NCBI GenBank assembly: GCA_002436085.1
Contig: DIXT01000026.1
Location: 1 to 8,631, forward strand
DNA: 8,631 bases
Direction of reading: 5' to 3'
Source of the DNA: Anaerolineaceae bacterium UBA6073
Lineage (GTDB): Bacteria > Chloroflexota > Anaerolineae > Anaerolineales > Anaerolineaceae
Positions 6,168 through 8,631 of this stretch are shown piece after piece. The notes under the pieces are model-generated. The model ran no database searches. It saw only the letters and a program-made list of their open reading frames with translations, and had not been told where the DNA came from. Made by a program: the position numbers and the translations under genes. Every line of letters begins with the position of its first letter. The first letter of the stretch is position 1.

Positions 6168-6929
6168 TTAGAGCGCGGCTTTTACAATCGCGGCGAAGGA
6201 ATCGGGCTTGAGCGATGCGCCGCCGACCAATCCGCCGTCAATATCGGACTGGGAGAAGAGTTCCGCGGCGTTCGCAGCAGTGACCGAGCCGCCATAGAGG
6301 ATGTGCATGGCGTCCCCGACTTCCGCGCCAAAAAGCTCGCGCAGAACGGGGCGGATGACGTCTTTGTGCACGCTGTTCGCGCCTTCCGGGGTGGCTGCCA
6401 GGCCGGTGCCAATCGCCCAGACGGGTTCGTAGGCGATGATGATGTTTTGGGCTTGTTCGGGCGTCACGTCCACCAGCCCGCCGCGTACCATGCCTTCCAC
6501 CACAGCGGCTGTTTGCCCGGCCTGGTTCTCAGACAGGGTTTCGCCCACGCACATAATCGGCTTCAGGCCAGCTTTCAACGCGGCATGGACTTTCTTATTC
6601 ACGGTCGCGTCGGTTTCGCCGAACATGGCGCGGCGCTCGGAGTGGCCGATAATGACGTACTGGCACAAATCCACCAGCATTCCAGCAGCAACCTCACCGG
6701 TGTAGGCGCCGCTGGCTTCCCAGTGCATATTCTGGGCGCCAATCATGATGAGAGATCCCTCAGTTTCGCGTTTGGTAACACCCAGGCTTACAAAAGGCGG
6801 ACAAACCACGATATCAACCCCAGAAACGCCTTCTACTTCGGGCAGAATCGCGCGGATGAGGTCGCGCGCTTCAAAAAGGGTCTTGTTCATCTTCCAGTTA
6901 CCAGCTACCATTGGTTTTCTTGATTTCAT
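6168..6929 (-). CDS. tpiA: Triosephosphate isomerase
   Basis: Interconverts dihydroxyacetone phosphate and glyceraldehyde-3-phosphate in glycolysis and gluconeogenesis; a cytoplasmic TIM barrel, normally a dimer. All catalytic parts are visible: GNWKMN with Lys13, IIGHSERR with His96, AYEPVWAIGTG with the base Glu168, the mobile loop 6 (171-180), and phosphate-binding LYGGSV (211-216) and GLVGGASL (233-240). At 253 aa it has the usual length and no sign of damage. ATG 6929 follows AAGGAGG by seven bases. A TAAAAT (6965-6970, minus strand) may be its -10 box, with only a weak CTGACC -35 partner at 19 bases. It has its own terminator and the upstream gene ends with a strong one, so it is probably monocistronic. 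The usual partners gap and pgk are not in the window. Confidence 0.97.
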   Translation of the reverse strand: MKSRKPMVAGNWKMNKTLFEARDLIRAILPEVEGVSGVDIVVCPPFVSLGVTKRETEGSLIMIGAQNMHWEASGAYTGEVAAGMLVDLCQYVIIGHSERRAMFGETDATVNKKVHAALKAGLKPIMCVGETLSENQAGQTAAVVEGMVRGGLVDVTPEQAQNIIIAYEPVWAIGTGLAATPEGANSVHKDVIRPVLRELFGAEVGDAMHILYGGSVTAANAAELFSQSDIDGGLVGGASLKPDSFAAIVKAAL

Positions 6930-7020
6930 AGGATTTCCTCCTTCAACGGAAATTGATTATTTTGATTTTACCACGCAAAGCACGCGAAAGGTCAGTTTTC
7001 TGCCTGATGGGTCCGAAAGA

Positions 7021-7051
7021 AAAAACAGGCTGCCCGGAAGGGCAGCCTGTT
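7021..7051 (-). terminator. Rho-independent terminator of the lipoprotein gene
   Basis: On the minus strand a 12-bp perfect stem (7040-7051 with 7024-7035) closes a TTCC loop and runs into six T. It begins 21 bases after the stop codon. Its core GGCTGCCC/GGGCAGCC matches that of the tpiA terminator. Confidence 0.95.
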
Positions 7052-7072
7052 GCGTGTGCTGTTGGTCGCGGT

Positions 7073-8317
7073 TTAGGGTCTATAAATGATCGGGTTCAGC
7101 CACAAACCACTGTTATCCGCTGCTGTTGATCCGTTGCGCACGGTCAGGTAGAAGGTGACGTTGCGTCCGGCGAAGGAGGATAAATCCACCACGATCGGAT
7201 TCCAATGGCCGTCATAGACTTCATGCCAGGTGCCGAGTTCTACCATGCCTTCACTGCCCCCCTGGGCTTGGAGCGTAAAGTAAATATCGCAGTCGTCCAT
7301 GCCGCCCTCGCACTGAATGGTGGCCCTGAATTTATCCCCGCTCTGAATCGCGATTTCCGGGAAGCGCCCTGTGATGAAGCCGCTGCTGGTGTTGTCCGGT
7401 CGGGTGATCAGTCCGGGTTCGTTCTCCTTGCCGCCGTCTTCGCGAATAGGTTCGGCTTTGGCAATGACATAGCCAGAGCTGATATCGCTGGTTTTTCCGG
7501 GGCATTTCAGCGGATCGCTGCTGCCGTTGGATGTCCAGGTGGCGCGGCAGGCTTCCGCGGCAAAGTTGAAGACAACGCCCGTTCCGCGGATAGATTCGAT
7601 ATTAGCCCAGAAAGTGCCCTTGCCGTCCGATTTGGGGCCGAAGCGGTTGCCGTTCTGGTCGACGAGCATGAAGTGGGCGGTGTATTTGCCGGGCGTGCCG
7701 GGCGCAATCATAGATACGCTGATGTCAATGGATTCGCCGGGCTTCACTTGCTTGGGGAAGTCCACGAAGTTGGGCGCGCCCATGCGGTCGCCATCCACGA
7801 AAGCCAGATCGTAGGCAGTAGTCCAGGTGCAGGAGCCGTCGTTCCTCAGACGCCAGGTCTTGACGAAACTGGTTCCGCCTATAATTTTGGTTCCATCTGG
7901 GATTGTTACGTCACCGCGGAAGTCGATGCGGTTGCAGGGCTTGGGTGTGGGTGTGGGCGGGATGCGCGTGGCGGTGGGCGGAATGCGCGTAGGCGTTGGT
8001 GGGACCGGCGTGATCACGATTGTGGGTGGGGTAGCAGTCGGGGGCACTGAAGTGTTAGTCGGTACCACCTGGGTCTCTCCGGGAACTGCCTGCGTGGGCA
8101 GGACCGCGGTGACCGGTACGGTCGGGGTCATCTGGGCAACCATAGTCTGGAAGGCTTCCAGGGTGGCCTGGGCTTGCAGGGTTTGCATTGCCCGCTGGAC
8201 CGCGTCGTCAAGGTTTTGCGTTGGGGCGAAAGGCGCGTTGCAGGCTGAGAGCACGAGAGCGCTGATCAGCACGAGAACGACTGCCCAAAGTCCTATGGAA
8301 CTCTTTTTGGTTTTCAT
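7073..8317 (-). CDS. Lipoprotein with Pro/Thr-rich stalk and NBR1-like Ig domain
   Basis: Predicted exported lipoprotein of 414 aa. The signal peptide has KTKK then a hydrophobic core (8-22) and the lipobox LSAC with Cys26 as acylation site, so it should be anchored to the membrane and face outward. Residues 37-62 look helical. A low-complexity linker rich in Pro and Thr (about 64-128, including RIPPTATRIPPTPTPKP) acts as a stalk. Residues about 128-242 (VKTWRLRNDGSCTWT, FVDGDRMG, PGTPGKYTAHFMLVD) match the NBR1-type Ig-like domain seen in many Chloroflexota surface proteins. The C-terminal part (about 248-414) is beta-rich with paired cysteines (257/272, 336/343) and an end like a carbohydrate-binding jelly roll (PIVVDLSSFAGRNVTFYLTV); its ligand is unknown. 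ATG 8317 follows AAAGGAG by six bases. A TATGAT at 8344-8349 is a weak promoter guess. Confidence 0.87.
   Translation of the reverse strand: MKTKKSSIGLWAVVLVLISALVLSACNAPFAPTQNLDDAVQRAMQTLQAQATLEAFQTMVAQMTPTVPVTAVLPTQAVPGETQVVPTNTSVPPTATPPTIVITPVPPTPTRIPPTATRIPPTPTPKPCNRIDFRGDVTIPDGTKIIGGTSFVKTWRLRNDGSCTWTTAYDLAFVDGDRMGAPNFVDFPKQVKPGESIDISVSMIAPGTPGKYTAHFMLVDQNGNRFGPKSDGKGTFWANIESIRGTGVVFNFAAEACRATWTSNGSSDPLKCPGKTSDISSGYVIAKAEPIREDGGKENEPGLITRPDNTSSGFITGRFPEIAIQSGDKFRATIQCEGGMDDCDIYFTLQAQGGSEGMVELGTWHEVYDGHWNPIVVDLSSFAGRNVTFYLTVRNGSTAADNSGLWLNPIIYRP
7953..7994 (-). repeat. Imperfect 21-bp tandem repeat coding the Pro/Thr stalk
   Basis: Two copies of a unit starting GTGGGCGG-G/A-ATGCGCGT on the plus strand (7953-7973 and 7974-7994) encode successive RIPPTxT heptads of the lipoprotein linker. 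Such in-frame repeats can change copy number and so stalk length. Confidence 0.7.
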
Positions 8318-8441
8318 CTTGCACTCCTTTAAATCATAAACACATCATACATCATTTTCAGGACGAACTGAACGGTTGATTTGTTCCGGAAGCAGGGAAA
8401 ATTGGTGGAAATTGGGATGGACAGGGGAGTGATCTCCTTGT

Positions 8442-8504
8442 CCTTCCGTTTGTCATCGCAATACCCTGAAGGGTACAGGTCGCAGCGAAGCGATAAACGG
8501 AGGG
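8442..8504. repeat. Long imperfect inverted repeat with nested small hairpin
   Basis: CCTTCCGTTT (8442-8451) can pair with AAACGGAGGG (8495-8504) with one T-G pair. ATCGC (8455-8459) pairs with GCGAT (8490-8494) after a three-base bulge. Inside, TACCCT and AGGGTA (8462-8475) form a second small palindrome. This branched fold resembles REP-type intergenic elements. No convincing gene is present. Confidence 0.65.
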
Positions 8505-8631
8505 TACTTCGTCTCCCTGATTGCCTACCGTCACCGGGATGAGCGTTGAGGGAGATTGCCACAGTCGCTGGCGCTCCCTCGCAAAGACGAATCGCGCGTG
8601 CGAAGGGATACCCGGAGGGTACTTCGTCTCC
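8499..8631. repeat. REP-like repeat cluster with exact 18-bp direct repeats
   Basis: GGAGGGTACTTCGTCTCC is found at 8499-8516 and again at 8614-8631, where the window ends, so the second copy may continue. The upstream flanks also agree in part (GATAAAC versus GATACCC). Between them, TCTCCCT (8512-8518) can pair with AGGGAGA (8549-8555), and GAGGGAG (8548-8554) with CTCCCTC (8574-8580), giving alternative hairpins. The text around GGAGATTGCCAC-to-CTCGCAAAGACG resembles a widespread family of short palindromic intergenic repeats. No gene or ribosome site is recognised in 8331-8631. Confidence 0.7.

Noticed and set aside
7940..8005. GC-rich near-repeats considered as a CRISPR-like or regulatory array
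   Set aside because: The repeats are in frame within the lipoprotein linker, abut without spacers and encode PPT-type heptads.
7205..8050. 281-codon open frame on the plus strand opposite the lipoprotein gene
   Set aside because: It is antisense to a gene with signal peptide, lipobox and Shine-Dalgarno. Its Gly/Val-rich end is only the complement of the Pro/Thr linker.
8329..8562. 77-codon minus-strand frame in the right intergenic region
   Set aside because: It runs through the inverted and direct repeats, resembles no protein and has no ribosome site.

Overview
The window looks like bacterial chromosome from the Chloroflexota, most likely an Anaerolineae-type organism. Three things suggest this. 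The lipoprotein gene carries a Pro/Thr-rich linker followed by an NBR1-like Ig domain. PheS has a 'TARSE' motif-2 region and PheT a 'PNMVR' segment. The right edge is full of REP-like intergenic repeats. The lineage is inferred from protein style only; no rRNA or other marker is present. Coding is dense, GC is moderately high, and nearly every gene has a good Shine-Dalgarno sequence.

Layout, left to right. The 5' half of an initiator tRNA gene runs off the left edge on the minus strand, driven by a near-consensus promoter with a 12-bp tandem repeat just upstream of it. Next come a small DsrE/DsrF-like gene (minus), a roughly 400-base gap, and a plus-strand LigB/YgiD-type (4,5-DOPA extradiol dioxygenase family) gene. 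Converging on that gene four bases away is a second, decayed DsrE-family reading frame (minus) with no usable start and an in-frame TGA. The minus-strand pheS-pheT operon follows, closed by a rho-independent terminator. It is preceded by a complete T-box riboswitch (promoter, stem I with a UUC specifier, antiterminator, terminator). Upstream again are tpiA and a large Ig-domain lipoprotein gene, both minus strand, each with its own terminator. The right end (about 8440-8631) is non-coding and made of short direct and inverted repeats cut by the window edge.

How the genes work together. The core is housekeeping: phenylalanyl-tRNA charging (pheST, sensed through uncharged tRNA-Phe by the T-box), glycolysis (tpiA) and translation initiation (initiator tRNA). 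tpiA and the lipoprotein gene each look like a separate transcription unit. The accessory part is the LigB-like enzyme flanked by two DsrE-type sulfur-relay-like reading frames, one intact and one degraded. I see no defence system, mobile element, CRISPR array or biosynthetic cluster. The best targets for a second look are the DsrE pseudogene, the T-box leader, the repeat cluster and the tandem repeat at the tRNA promoter.
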